The notes under the pieces were generated by a model that was given only the letters and a program-made list of their open reading frames with translations, ran no database searches and had not been told where the DNA came from. A DNA stretch of 64,000 nucleotides, taken from assembly GCA_934230415.1 (NCBI GenBank), contig CAKQEW010000001.1:1-64000 (forward strand), in the 5' to 3' direction. This document shows positions 51,669 to 59,881 of the stretch, piece after piece. This stretch comes from an uncultured Alphaproteobacteria bacterium. GTDB taxonomy: Bacteria > Pseudomonadota > Alphaproteobacteria > Rs-D84. A program made the position numbers and the translations under genes. Every line of letters begins with the position of its first letter. Within the stretch, counting starts at the first letter, position 1.

Positions 51669-51868
51669 ACCGTTGCGGACCAAGTTCCCCTCCATGGAAC
51701 CACCCACAAAATTTGTCCCTGCGGGGGCAATGGCCCCCGGCCTGCGCCGGGGTGACGAGTTTTTTGTAGATGGTTCCTGATTACAATATTATTTTGTAGA
51801 CCTGGGCGCCGGTATGACGGAATAAAAATCATTGCTCTCTACTCTTTGCTCTCTACTCTTTGCTCTCT
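51669..51868. repeat. Composite intergenic repeat region B
   Basis: It contains GGACCAAGTTCCCCTCC (51677-51693), the reverse complement of the block at 31148-31164; GGGGTGACGAGTTTTTTGTAG (about 51749), the reverse complement of a block near 31000; and a plus-oriented run ATTGCTCTCT-ACTCTTTGCTCTCT repeated twice (51831-51868), as at 31203. No gene. Confidence 0.65.
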
Positions 51869-51902
51869 AAAAAAAGCACCGGCGAATGCCGGTGCTTTTT
51901 TA
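51869..51902 (-). terminator. Terminator of the EGF-like protein gene
   Basis: Stem AAAAAAGCACCGGC/GCCGGTGCTTTTTT with loop GAAT. It is part of the large inverted repeat: a similar stem ends the divergent partner at 54685. Confidence 0.8.
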
Positions 51903-51914
51903 TTTATTGCACTT

Positions 51915-52187
51915 TTACTGGATTCCAACACTGAACTCGTCACCCCAACCGGCAACGGTCTGGCCACCAACCGTGCATTGGATATCCTCAAATCCTTTCT
52001 TTATCTGGTTCTTTTTTACAACGTGACTGGTTACCAGACCACCTGTTGTCCCCAATACAACCGCCGCAATGGAATCTGATGCCAGACGTGCGGTATTAAA
52101 TTTACCTTCCTCGTCACGCCATACCGTTACTTTTAACTGGTCTTGCATCCCGCGCAGTTCACTGACCAATTGCGATACGCGACCGGA
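51915..52187 (-). repeat. Shared C-terminal module, minus copy (inverted repeat arm)
   Basis: 273 bp that match 54392-54664 in reverse orientation with roughly a dozen differences; similarity continues into the stop codon and terminator on each side. The arms flank the two divergent genes. Confidence 0.85.
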
Positions 52188-53312
52188 CGTTGTTGTCTGA
52201 TTTTCACGCAGGATGGTCGCGGCCTTTTTGACGCATTTGCCACCGTCAAATTCATAGTCCCGGTCGTTGCATATGCATTCGCCACTTATCCATCGTGCAT
52301 CAGATGCGGCCTCGCACGGGGCTTTGTTTGCCTTTATGACACATCTGTCATGCGTCCATTCCATGTCCACGTCCCGACAACGGCACTGATTATCAACCCA
52401 GTATGCGACATCGCCGCCAACCGCCACACAGCGTTCATACGCCAGCGTGGTTTCGGTCTTGACACAATTGCCGGTGGCGTCGCGTTCACTGCCGTTGGTG
52501 CAATCGCATGTACCATCGGTCCCCAATGTCAGGTTTTTATTTGCATCGCATACGCATGCATTGTTTTTCCATTCGCCACCCGATTGTGTACATATTTTGC
52601 TTTTTTCTTGTTCAGTGGCGGCTCTCTCCTGTTCTGCCTGAATAGTGGCAGCCGTTTTTTTGCATTGTTTTATGCTGGGATCCCATTCATAGTCAGCGCT
52701 GATGCATTCACATGTCTTTCCGTCACCGGATGTCCGCATAAAGGCGCCATTACATTCGCACGCACCATTGCCCCAGGTGCCACCCGTGTTGGAACATGCG
52801 CGACGGGCCGCAGATTCAGTTTCAGAAACACATTTCCCACCAATATTTTGGTAACCAGATTTGCATGCATACCCCAAACAAACCGTTCGGCCTGGAACCA
52901 TCGTGTATGACGAACCATTTGTCCTAACATAGTCTACAAAATCTGGATTGTATACTGCTTGCAGTGCATTTGGGTCATTCGCCAGCTCCATTTGTCCACC
53001 ATCTGTACATTGTTTGATTCTGGATGGTTTCCACTCGTTGTCATACATAAATTTTCCGCGATGACATTCATATAGATAGTTGGAATAATATCCTCCACCG
53101 TTGCGAATTTGTGCGGGACCAATAACCGCAACAGTGTCAAGATTATGACAATATTCCCCCGCACACAGGTAACAGCCAACATCTGGCACGGCCAATACCT
53201 TGTCATTACTTTGATTACACTGACTATCGTTTACTGCTATGCATCCGAATTTGTTTGCATTGGCATTGCCAACAGATAAAAACACCATCAGTATAAATAA
53301 TAATTTTTTCAT
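51915..53312 (-). CDS. Secreted Cys-rich (EGF-like repeat) protein with shared C-terminal module
   Basis: The 465-residue precursor has a signal peptide (MKKLLFILMVFLSVGNANA) and about a dozen Cys pairs in EGF-like blocks such as CSNTGGTWGNGACEC, CTQSGGEWKNNACVC and CEAASDARWISGECIC, each followed by a sequence ending in a charged KCVKK linker. The last 91 residues (SGRVSQLVSELRGMQDQLKV on) include a coiled-coil start and a membrane-like segment (SIAAVVLGTTGGLVTSHVV) and are almost identical to the end of the divergent gene at 53492. It may be a membrane-tethered surface protein; ligand unknown. Its promoter lies at 53360-53388. Confidence 0.7.
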   Translation of the reverse strand: MKKLLFILMVFLSVGNANANKFGCIAVNDSQCNQSNDKVLAVPDVGCYLCAGEYCHNLDTVAVIGPAQIRNGGGYYSNYLYECHRGKFMYDNEWKPSRIKQCTDGGQMELANDPNALQAVYNPDFVDYVRTNGSSYTMVPGRTVCLGYACKSGYQNIGGKCVSETESAARRACSNTGGTWGNGACECNGAFMRTSGDGKTCECISADYEWDPSIKQCKKTAATIQAEQERAATEQEKSKICTQSGGEWKNNACVCDANKNLTLGTDGTCDCTNGSERDATGNCVKTETTLAYERCVAVGGDVAYWVDNQCRCRDVDMEWTHDRCVIKANKAPCEAASDARWISGECICNDRDYEFDGGKCVKKAATILRENQTTTSGRVSQLVSELRGMQDQLKVTVWRDEEGKFNTARLASDSIAAVVLGTTGGLVTSHVVKKNQIKKGFEDIQCTVGGQTVAGWGDEFSVGIQ

Positions 53313-53359
53313 AATGTCTCTCTCGTTCTTTGGTACAAGGGCCCATTTATATTATCGTA

Positions 53360-53388
53360 ATTCTATCATAATTTTGTCGTTCATACAA
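53360..53388 (-). promoter_or_regulatory. Promoter of the EGF-like protein gene
   Basis: Minus strand TTGTAT (53383-53388), 17-bp spacer, TAGAAT (53360-53365). Confidence 0.5.
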
Positions 53389-53426
53389 CGCCGAAATAAT
53401 GTTATTTATTTTTGTGTAATTGCTTT

Positions 53427-53456
53427 TTGCATTTGGTTGGCGCGCTAATTTATGAT
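53427..53456 (+). promoter_or_regulatory. Promoter of the 390-residue secreted protein gene
   Basis: TTGCAT (53427-53432), 18-bp spacer, TATGAT (53451-53456). Confidence 0.5.
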
Positions 53457-53491
53457 AAAATCACATATAATAATGCAGGGGAAAATACATC

Positions 53492-54664
53492 ATGAATAAA
53501 TTATGGCTGTTTTTGTTTATCGCACTGATGCCGGTGGCGGGATTTTGTGTGGACAGCGATGTTACACGTGCTAGCATGCAAAGAATTAGCAAGCACGAAC
53601 ATATGCCATACAGTAAATTTCATGTGCTGTTCCCAGACCAGATACAATATCAAGCTTTCATGGATGACTCGCCCGAATTTTATTCTGCATATGAATGTGG
53701 CTGGGGCGACATAAAGGTGGGCAACACAGTCAAATTAGGTGCAGGCCATGTATTCGATGGGCGAGTAATTGATCACGATGTTCGCTATCTGTGTACCAGT
53801 AGCGGTTGGGTTTCGGATAACAGTAAAACGACTAAAAACAAAACAGAAGCGAATGGCGGTGCGGCCGCGTGCAGTCTGCAGATACGTAGTTTTACCGACA
53901 CATCTGACTATGACATGGATGAATATTTATACCAGGATTCTGGTACGTGGGAATTCTATGCATCGTCACGTGTGCGGCCGGTTGGTTCTGCGGTCCAGGT
54001 ATATGAATGCAATGGGCGCAGCAATGCCCCCAGTGCGGCATGTGGTGTTGGCGCAAAAATTATACTGAATTCGGGTGCTGGGATTGGAAATCAGACGGTC
54101 GCCGAAAAGGGTGAATTTGTATTTGAATGCACAAACAACAGTAAGATAAAGAGTGACAGCTATAAATGGCAATATACCAAGATTGTGCCCCGGTGTCCGT
54201 ATGTTTCTGGAAATACCCCCACGTCAGAGGCAATCAATGGGCGCACACTGTATTTTATGTCTGATTACAATGTGTATTGTGGGGATGTGTACCAGGTCGC
54301 CACCCAGGCCGAGGCCGATAACCAAATGGAATATGTTAAAACGGCAACGGCGACGATAAACACCAGTGTCAGCACTGGTCCCAATACGGCGTCTGGTCGC
54401 GTAACACAATTGGTCAGTGAACTGCGTGGGATGCAGGACCAGTTAAAAGTGACGGTATGGCGTGACGAGGAAGGTAAATTTAATACCGCACGTCTGGCAT
54501 CAGATTCCATTGCGGCGGTTGTATTGGGGACAACAGGTGGTCTGGTAACCAGTCACGTTGTAAAAAAGAACCAGATAAAGAAAGGTTTTGAAGATATCCA
54601 ATGCACGGTTGGTGGTCAAACAGTTGCCGGTTGGGGTGACGAGTTCCGTGTTGGAATCCAGTAA
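53492..54664 (+). CDS. Secreted protein with the same C-terminal module
   Basis: The 390-residue precursor has a signal peptide (MNKLWLFLFIALMPVAGFC). Its first 300 residues are unlike the divergent neighbour: beta-rich blocks with paired Cys (ECGWGDIKVGNTVKLGAG, CTSSGWVSDNSKT, FECTNNSKIKSDSYKWQ). The last 91 residues, from SGRVTQLVSELRGMQDQ to the end, are nearly identical to the neighbour's, with the same hydrophobic segment. It is thus a different head on the same base. Function unknown. Confidence 0.7.
   Translation: MNKLWLFLFIALMPVAGFCVDSDVTRASMQRISKHEHMPYSKFHVLFPDQIQYQAFMDDSPEFYSAYECGWGDIKVGNTVKLGAGHVFDGRVIDHDVRYLCTSSGWVSDNSKTTKNKTEANGGAAACSLQIRSFTDTSDYDMDEYLYQDSGTWEFYASSRVRPVGSAVQVYECNGRSNAPSAACGVGAKIILNSGAGIGNQTVAEKGEFVFECTNNSKIKSDSYKWQYTKIVPRCPYVSGNTPTSEAINGRTLYFMSDYNVYCGDVYQVATQAEADNQMEYVKTATATINTSVSTGPNTASGRVTQLVSELRGMQDQLKVTVWRDEEGKFNTARLASDSIAAVVLGTTGGLVTSHVVKKNQIKKGFEDIQCTVGGQTVAGWGDEFRVGIQ
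54392..54664 (+). repeat. Shared C-terminal module, plus copy (inverted repeat arm)
   Basis: Partner of 51915-52187; equal length (273 bp), opposite orientation, about 95 percent alike by eye. Confidence 0.85.
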
Positions 54665-54684
54665 ATGTGCAATAAATAAAAAAA

Positions 54685-54711
54685 CACCGGCATCCGCCGG
54701 TGATTTTTTTT
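54685..54711 (+). terminator. Terminator of the 390-residue secreted protein gene
   Basis: Stem CACCGGC/GCCGGTG with loop ATCC, then a T-run. It resembles the stem at 51869. Confidence 0.8.
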
Positions 54712-54750
54712 AAGAGCGTGCGGCCGTCTCCGCTGGCGCACTATCTATCT

Positions 54751-55575
54751 TTATCGGCGTTCCAACGCGGCCATATGTTGCAGTATTGCCTGGTATTCTG
54801 CCTGGGCCTGGTCATATACATCTGAATCAATATAATCACGGCTGTCCAACGTAATCTGCAATCTGTCCAGCGCATCTTCCATGCGTTCACGTTCGGCGGC
54901 AATTGACCGCGATTCCGCCACAACATAACTTGGCACAATCGGTGTTGCGGCGCCCCGCCCTGTTATCGGCAAATATGGACGCACACCGTCCGGATGACGT
55001 TTTGCAACCGCATCTGCAATAGATGCACGCAGCCCACCACGTTTGCGTTCAAAATCCTTGACATTTTGGCGCGCAACCGCCGCGATTCCATCGCGCAGGC
55101 ATGCCAATTTTTTATACGTTTTGTTTGAATGCCCATTTTCCTGTTCAATGCGGACGTATCCATTTGCAGATACCGGCAATTCATCGCGCCATGCATTGTT
55201 TATCGGGTTCGCATTCAGCGACATATAGTCAACCAGCGTGCCGTGAACACTGGCCAATACTTCATCCTGGAAATTCGCCACATCTGTGCGGCAGAAATGG
55301 TAAATGTCATTCTTGCCATTGTGCACGAATGGCGACACGGTTCCAAAGCGCCCCGGATTATACGACATTTCGCGCCACAGTGCCCCACAAATCACGTCGC
55401 CATCAATCCGTCCCACCAATAACGGAACAGATGTAATCGGCCGGTCATGGTTGCGACTGACCATTATCTGGCCGTATGCCTGGCCCAACTTGCGCGAGGT
55501 CAACATACCAAAGTACGGACGATCCACATCGTACTGCAATATAATTTTTATCTGATTATCTGTTAATCCTGACAT
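54751..55575 (-). CDS. Unknown protein, 274 residues
   Basis: Not recognised. It has no signal peptide. The first 130 residues are mixed alpha/beta (KIILQYDVDRPYFGMLTSRK, SVPLLVGRIDGDVICGAL), the middle is basic (RQNVKDFERKRGGLRAS), and the end is a coiled coil rich in Glu, Arg and Ala (AESRSIAAERERMEDALDRL). The ATG follows GGAG. A strong AT-rich promoter lies upstream, and no neighbour gives a clue to function. Confidence 0.6.
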   Translation of the reverse strand: MSGLTDNQIKIILQYDVDRPYFGMLTSRKLGQAYGQIMVSRNHDRPITSVPLLVGRIDGDVICGALWREMSYNPGRFGTVSPFVHNGKNDIYHFCRTDVANFQDEVLASVHGTLVDYMSLNANPINNAWRDELPVSANGYVRIEQENGHSNKTYKKLACLRDGIAAVARQNVKDFERKRGGLRASIADAVAKRHPDGVRPYLPITGRGAATPIVPSYVVAESRSIAAERERMEDALDRLQITLDSRDYIDSDVYDQAQAEYQAILQHMAALERR

Positions 55576-55601
55576 ATGGGCAACTCCATCTTCACACTAT
55601 A

Positions 55602-55629
55602 AATATAATACATATTTATATTTTGTCAA
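55602..55629 (-). promoter_or_regulatory. Promoter of the 274-residue unknown gene
   Basis: Minus strand perfect TTGACA (55624-55629), 16-bp spacer, TATATT (55602-55607). Confidence 0.6.
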
Positions 55630-55641
55630 TATAAGGATAAC

Positions 55642-55673
55642 AAAAGACACTGTCCGCACGTAAATGCGGACAG
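55642..55673 (-). terminator. Terminator of the second acyl-CoA ligase gene
   Basis: Stem CTGTCCGCA/TGCGGACAG with loop CGTAAA, followed on the minus strand by GTCTTTTG, a short T-run. Confidence 0.6.
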
Positions 55674-55686
55674 CGCCGTGTGTGAC

Positions 55687-57273
55687 CTACTGTTCTGCGC
55701 GGGTGAATGCCCCGTGGTCCAGCATATCGCGCACCGCGAAATGCTTTATCTTGCGCGCCGATGTTTGCGGTAATTCTTCCTCTGTAATCGCAAAGTGTTT
55801 TACCCACTTGTACGGTGCAATTTTCAGATTAGACGCCTTTAACAGCAACGCCACACGCGCAACTGTGGTACCTGGTTTAACCTGGAATACGGCAAATGGC
55901 ACAATCTTGCCTGCGATGACATATTCAAACACCGCCGCCGCCAAGATTTCTTCATTTTGCAGATACAGGTCTTCCAGTTCATCAGGGTACACGTTTTTAC
56001 CACTGTCCAGGACAATCACCTGTTTCTGGCGACCCTTGACAATCAGGCGACCATATTTATCCAATTTGCCCAAATCGCCCGTTTTAAACCATCCGTTTTC
56101 AAACGCAGCCGCATTGGCATCATCGTTATCCAGGTAACCCGGCATAACCATGTTGCCACGCATCCAGATTTCGCCCACACCATCACGGTCTGGGTTGTGA
56201 ATCTGGATTTCATTGCCCGGCAATGGCCCCGCATAATACATGGAACCATCCGCACGACGAAATGCAAAGTTAAAGTTCGCCGGCCCTGTTGTTTCGGTCA
56301 GACCATAGCAATCACCAACCACAAAATCCAAACTCTCAAAGAATTTACGTATTGTTGGCTTCAGGGTTGCACCCGCCGATACCAGAACCTTGGTATTGCC
56401 GCCGAATATTTCATGGACTGGTTTGGTAACCTTGTCCACGATGCACCCCAAACCAATTGCGCGCAACACGCGACGCGATGACATTACCATGCGCATAATC
56501 GTGTACATATGCTTTTCCCGCGCAGTGTCCACAATCTTTTTATAAAAACCTTCCCAAATACGGGGAACGGCGGGGATAACCTCTGGTCGGTACTGCTTAA
56601 AATCTTTCAGGAATTCACGCGGATTCAAAATCGGCTGCAACAGCAACTGGCCCCGCAAAATAATCGGTGCGATGATATTAATGACCACACCATATATGTG
56701 ATACAGCGGCAAGAATCCATAGAACGTATATCCCGGATGAATCACCGGTGTATAGAACAATGCCCCATCTGCCAACGACAGCAGATTATTGTGCGTCAGA
56801 CCCACAACCTTGGGATTGCCGGTTGAACCCGACGTGAACGACAGCATCGCGATATCTTCGCGGGAAACATCAGCGGCGACAAAATCTTTTTCGTCTGTAT
56901 CGTCCACTGATTCAATGTCGTACATTTGCGGTCCACCATCAATAAAATGTGACGTTTGCGCCATTGCCAATTTGCAATTTGTACGCGCCATCATATTCAG
57001 GTGTTCAGATTGGGACAATCCGGTATCCAGCATCAGCGCACGCGCCCCCTGGGACAAAATAGCAAAATACGTTTTGATAAATTCTGGGGTGTTACCCGAC
57101 AGAATCGCGACCGTATCGCCCTTTTTAATACCAAATTTTTTCGCCAATAAAACAGCACGCTGTTTTACCTTTTTTAACAAATCTGCATATGTTTCGTTCT
57201 GTCTGACAAAGAAAATACGGTCTTTATTCTGGGAACACACATCACGCAGCATTTCATATACATTTTTCATCAT
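55687..57273 (-). CDS. Long-chain acyl-CoA synthetase-like AMP-forming ligase
   Basis: An ANL-superfamily enzyme of 528 residues expected to activate fatty acids. Motifs: AMP-binding loop SFTSGSTGNPKVVGLTHNN, YGLTETTGPANF, GWFKTGDLGKLD, VKGRQKQVIVLDSGKNVYP, and the C-terminal catalytic Lys in LPQTSARKIKHF. It is closer to the long-chain (FadD/Faa) group than the ACSM-like ligase at 11594. Two Met codons are adjacent at the start; either could serve. It is single, with a terminator after it. Confidence 0.88.
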   Translation of the reverse strand: MMKNVYEMLRDVCSQNKDRIFFVRQNETYADLLKKVKQRAVLLAKKFGIKKGDTVAILSGNTPEFIKTYFAILSQGARALMLDTGLSQSEHLNMMARTNCKLAMAQTSHFIDGGPQMYDIESVDDTDEKDFVAADVSREDIAMLSFTSGSTGNPKVVGLTHNNLLSLADGALFYTPVIHPGYTFYGFLPLYHIYGVVINIIAPIILRGQLLLQPILNPREFLKDFKQYRPEVIPAVPRIWEGFYKKIVDTAREKHMYTIMRMVMSSRRVLRAIGLGCIVDKVTKPVHEIFGGNTKVLVSAGATLKPTIRKFFESLDFVVGDCYGLTETTGPANFNFAFRRADGSMYYAGPLPGNEIQIHNPDRDGVGEIWMRGNMVMPGYLDNDDANAAAFENGWFKTGDLGKLDKYGRLIVKGRQKQVIVLDSGKNVYPDELEDLYLQNEEILAAAVFEYVIAGKIVPFAVFQVKPGTTVARVALLLKASNLKIAPYKWVKHFAITEEELPQTSARKIKHFAVRDMLDHGAFTRAEQ

Positions 57274-57386
57274 AATGATTATGCTCTCTTTGTTAATTAA
57301 CCCGGGTAACCATTACCCAGACCTATAACCACTATAATCATTTTTTCCCAGGAAACACAACCTATTTTATGCATGGGGACACTCGG

Positions 57387-58163
57387 TCAATATGTGCACA
57401 TGCTGGTTTCTATCTGGAATGTACCCTGCGCATCGTAATACGTTCCCGCCGGCAGATAGCAGCTGCTCTGGGCGGTGGCGCCGGCACTGGATGTTCCGGT
57501 TGCCAATGTTGTCTTGGCCACATCGGTATAAACGCCCGTGGCACTGGGGCATTTTGTACACGATGACGCCCCGGTTGTCGCGGAATATGTCCCCGCACTG
57601 CACGTCGTGCATGATATGGCAACGCCCGCCGACGCCGTTCCCGCACGACACTTTGTGCACCCCAGCCCAGATGCACTGTCACTGTTGATGGCCTGGACAT
57701 TGCGCGATGCTGGATAATATCCAGCGGCGCACGCATATATATCCTGGTATTCATCAGACGTGCTGTATCCACCAACCCCCGCCCTGGCGCAACTGAAAAA
57801 ATATCCACGTGGCGGATTTACCGCCCCGCTTGAACTGGATGATGACCAGGACAATAACTGTGACCGGACAGAATTACAATCCGATTGTGTGCTAAAACAT
57901 ATAATCCAACGACTGCTGGGGATGTTTTCTGAATCCTGATTTGTGGCCAGGTACAATCCACCATCTGGGATACAATATACATATGAGCCTGTACCAATTT
58001 CTGTTGATTTAACACACCACCGTGCCACAGTGTCACAAAAGCTGCTGCTACTGGAACTCTCGTACGTGCCACACGTCTGGCTGCAATACACACGGCTGGC
58101 CGCAGACGCCGCACCAAACATCATCACCCCCGTCACGATTATTGCAAAGAAAACCTTTCTCAT
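57387..58163 (-). CDS. Secreted Cys-rich protein with GCC2/GCC3-like repeats
   Basis: The 258-residue precursor has a signal peptide (MRKVFFAIIVTGVMMFGAASA). The N-terminal half is Ser/Cys-rich (CGTYESSSSSSFCDTV, LLSWSSSSSSGAV). The C-terminal half has repeats of the ephrin-receptor/GCC2-GCC3 type: CTKCRAGTASAGVAISCTTC, SAGTYSATTGASSCTKC. Such Cys-rich repeats are more typical of eukaryotic extracellular proteins. The start MRKVFF is preferred over an upstream Met for its signal peptide. It is likely exported; function unknown. Confidence 0.7.
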   Translation of the reverse strand: MRKVFFAIIVTGVMMFGAASAASRVYCSQTCGTYESSSSSSFCDTVARWCVKSTEIGTGSYVYCIPDGGLYLATNQDSENIPSSRWIICFSTQSDCNSVRSQLLSWSSSSSSGAVNPPRGYFFSCARAGVGGYSTSDEYQDIYACAAGYYPASRNVQAINSDSASGLGCTKCRAGTASAGVAISCTTCSAGTYSATTGASSCTKCPSATGVYTDVAKTTLATGTSSAGATAQSSCYLPAGTYYDAQGTFQIETSMCTY

Positions 58164-58211
58164 TATGACGCCCCCACATTTATTCATAATAAATAACCGC
58201 CATATGGAAAC

Positions 58212-58440
58212 AGGCGGTCGGGTGAGTTCGAAAATCAGTTAGTGATGATTCTGTTGGTCTTTCGGTTACCCGTGTTTTATATACCAACAGCCCCCCGACC
58301 GTTCGTCAGGGACGACCATCCCAGTGCAGAAGCACTGAAACGTCGGATTACAGTGCTTTCGCACCACACTAACAAGGCTTTCGACAGCCCGAAGCCACAT
58401 CCCTATGGTTTCACAAGAAATAATACCCTAAAAAACACTT
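58212..58440. other. Hairpin-rich unassigned region before folE
   Basis: About 230 bp with no convincing gene but dense pairing: CTGTTGGT/ACCAACAG enclosing CGG/CCG (58251-58295), a longer-range CGGTCGGG/CCCGACCG, TCGTC/GACGA, CAGTGC/GCACTG, GTGC/GCAC and GGCTT/AAGCC. It lies outside the predicted folE leader, so it may be a separate RNA gene or the structured end of a lost mobile element. No known RNA family is recognised. Confidence 0.45.
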
Positions 58441-58469
58441 TAACGCAAGCCATCTGAAAAAATCTGGGG

Positions 58470-58497
58470 TTGATATAGGAATTTTTTTTGATACAGT
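58470..58497 (+). promoter_or_regulatory. folE promoter
   Basis: TTGATA (58470-58475), 16-bp spacer, TACAGT (58492-58497). It predicts a leader of only about 38 bases. Confidence 0.5.
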
Positions 58498-58541
58498 TTG
58501 CCAAAAATTCACGAAACAACACGCATAACAGGAATAAACTC

Positions 58542-59156
58542 ATGAACTTTGCAAACGATAATATGGTGATGCCTGAATCAGAATTGAACGCAATGCAAGC
58601 GCGCATTGAAGGCCACATGACCCAGATACTGAATGACCTGGGGATTGACACCGCGCACGATCACAATACACGTGAAACCGCACACCGTATCGCAAAAATG
58701 TGGGTACGCGAAAAATTTAATGGCCGCTATGTCCCCGCGCCAAAGATAACAATTTTTCCAAATGTTCAAAACATTGATCAATTGATGACGGTCGGCCCCA
58801 TAAACGTGAAATCTGTTTGTTCACATCACTTTGTTGATTTCACAGGCCGCTGTTGGATTGGTATTTTGCCCGGGAATAAATTAATGGGACTGTCCAAATA
58901 TGCACGCATTGTTGATTGGTTCGCGCGCCGCCCACAAATCCAAGAAGAATTAACCGCCCAAATTACAAACTGGATTTCCCAGAATTTGGAACCACGCGGG
59001 GTGGCGGTCGTTATTCGCGCAAAGCATGAATGTTGTTCATCGCGCGGAATCCAAGATACAAATATGGAATTTTTGACCACAGAAATTCGCGGATGTTTTC
59101 GTAACAACCCCAGTATCAAGGATGAATTTTATAAACAAATTCAATTAACGTTATAA
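58542..59156 (+). CDS. folE: GTP cyclohydrolase I
   Basis: The first enzyme of folate (and some queuosine-type) pathways, converting GTP to dihydroneopterin triphosphate. The 204 residues include SVCSHHFVDFTGRCWIGILPG with the zinc Cys and His, LMGLSKYARIVDWFARRPQ, and AKHECCSSRGI with the second zinc Cys. AGGAAT precedes the ATG at 58542; the open frame upstream of it is not supported. Confidence 0.95.
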   Translation: MNFANDNMVMPESELNAMQARIEGHMTQILNDLGIDTAHDHNTRETAHRIAKMWVREKFNGRYVPAPKITIFPNVQNIDQLMTVGPINVKSVCSHHFVDFTGRCWIGILPGNKLMGLSKYARIVDWFARRPQIQEELTAQITNWISQNLEPRGVAVVIRAKHECCSSRGIQDTNMEFLTTEIRGCFRNNPSIKDEFYKQIQLTL

Positions 59157-59343
59157 AAGTGTTTTTTAAAACATCATACAACACGTCTGGGCCAGGATAT
59201 AACACATAACAATACCGGCATCACGTCTTATACGACATTGTTCAGATACAATATGTGACAACTCTTGCATAATTTTCCCCCATTGTTTGCGGTTTGTGGG
59301 CCGCGACCGACCTGCCCCAATTATCCGCCATGGGGACAGATGG

Positions 59344-59583
59344 TCAGTTGCCTTGTGCCCCCGAAAAGAATTTTGTCAGACCAGTGATATTTTCGTTCAT
59401 CGCCGATAATATTTTGGCAATGCTGCCTGTGGACGGCCAACGTGGCTGGCCATATTTTGACCAACGCTTGCTCTTGTTAAAAATGGTCGGGTCCAGACCA
59501 CTGCGACGCGCCAATCCAGAACAAGACAAATGATGTTCACTGGCAAAGCAATCAATTGCATACCAAATATCATTATGTGTCAT
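59344..59583 (-). CDS. Short HTH protein (repressor DNA-binding domain only)
   Basis: A 79-residue protein with an HTH of the XRE/C1 type: HNDIWYAIDCFASEHHLSCS, GLARRSGLDPTIFNKSKRWS, and GQPRWPSTGSIAKILSAM. In alphaproteobacteria this module usually precedes a LexA-like S24 peptidase domain; here the frame ends after the HTH, so it is either a natural short form or a truncated repressor. GGTGAT precedes ATG 59583. Its promoter region carries a perfect inverted repeat at 59604-59630, fitting autoregulation. The 59157-59343 stretch holds no gene. Confidence 0.7.
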   Translation of the reverse strand: MTHNDIWYAIDCFASEHHLSCSGLARRSGLDPTIFNKSKRWSKYGQPRWPSTGSIAKILSAMNENITGLTKFFSGAQGN

Positions 59584-59603
59584 TTTTATCACCTTTTGTT
59601 TTC

Positions 59604-59630
59604 TTGGTTTGTATTCACACTATAAACCAA
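59604..59630 (-). promoter_or_regulatory. Operator-like inverted repeat over the HTH gene promoter
   Basis: TTGGTTT and AAACCAA, perfect 7-bp arms with 13 bp between, overlapping a TATAGT -10 box on the minus strand. The rest of 59631-59880 has no gene; a TATAAT at 59811-59816 may serve the LysR-type gene. Confidence 0.5.
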
Positions 59631-59881
59631 TGATGGAAAAATTCGGCTATACTGAATTTATATCTGGCCGGTTATAAATCGGGGCCGGCGGGCAAAAATC
59701 CCAGGAATCCGGGCGTTTTATGGGTATTTTTGCAAAAAAGCAGAGATTTATTTCTTACGCTTTTTAAAAAAAATCTCTCTTTTTAACTGTTTTTTGAGAT
59801 TAGATTCAAGTATAATTAGAACATAGACACATTGTCGCTTGTTTTATTTTTTTCTATATCTGTTCCTAAAGGAGTTGCATT

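Noticed and set aside
51597..51832. Short frames around the second repeat region
   Set aside because: They overlap repeats and a terminator and have no start signals or family similarity.
53313..53491. Invertible promoter between the divergent surface-protein genes
   Set aside because: Each direction has its own promoter and no short inverted repeats flank them; the large inverted repeat lies at the gene ends instead.
58440..58541. Folate (THF-II type) riboswitch before folE
   Set aside because: The predicted folE leader is only about 38 bases and shows no matching two-stem motif; the hairpin-rich region lies upstream of the promoter.
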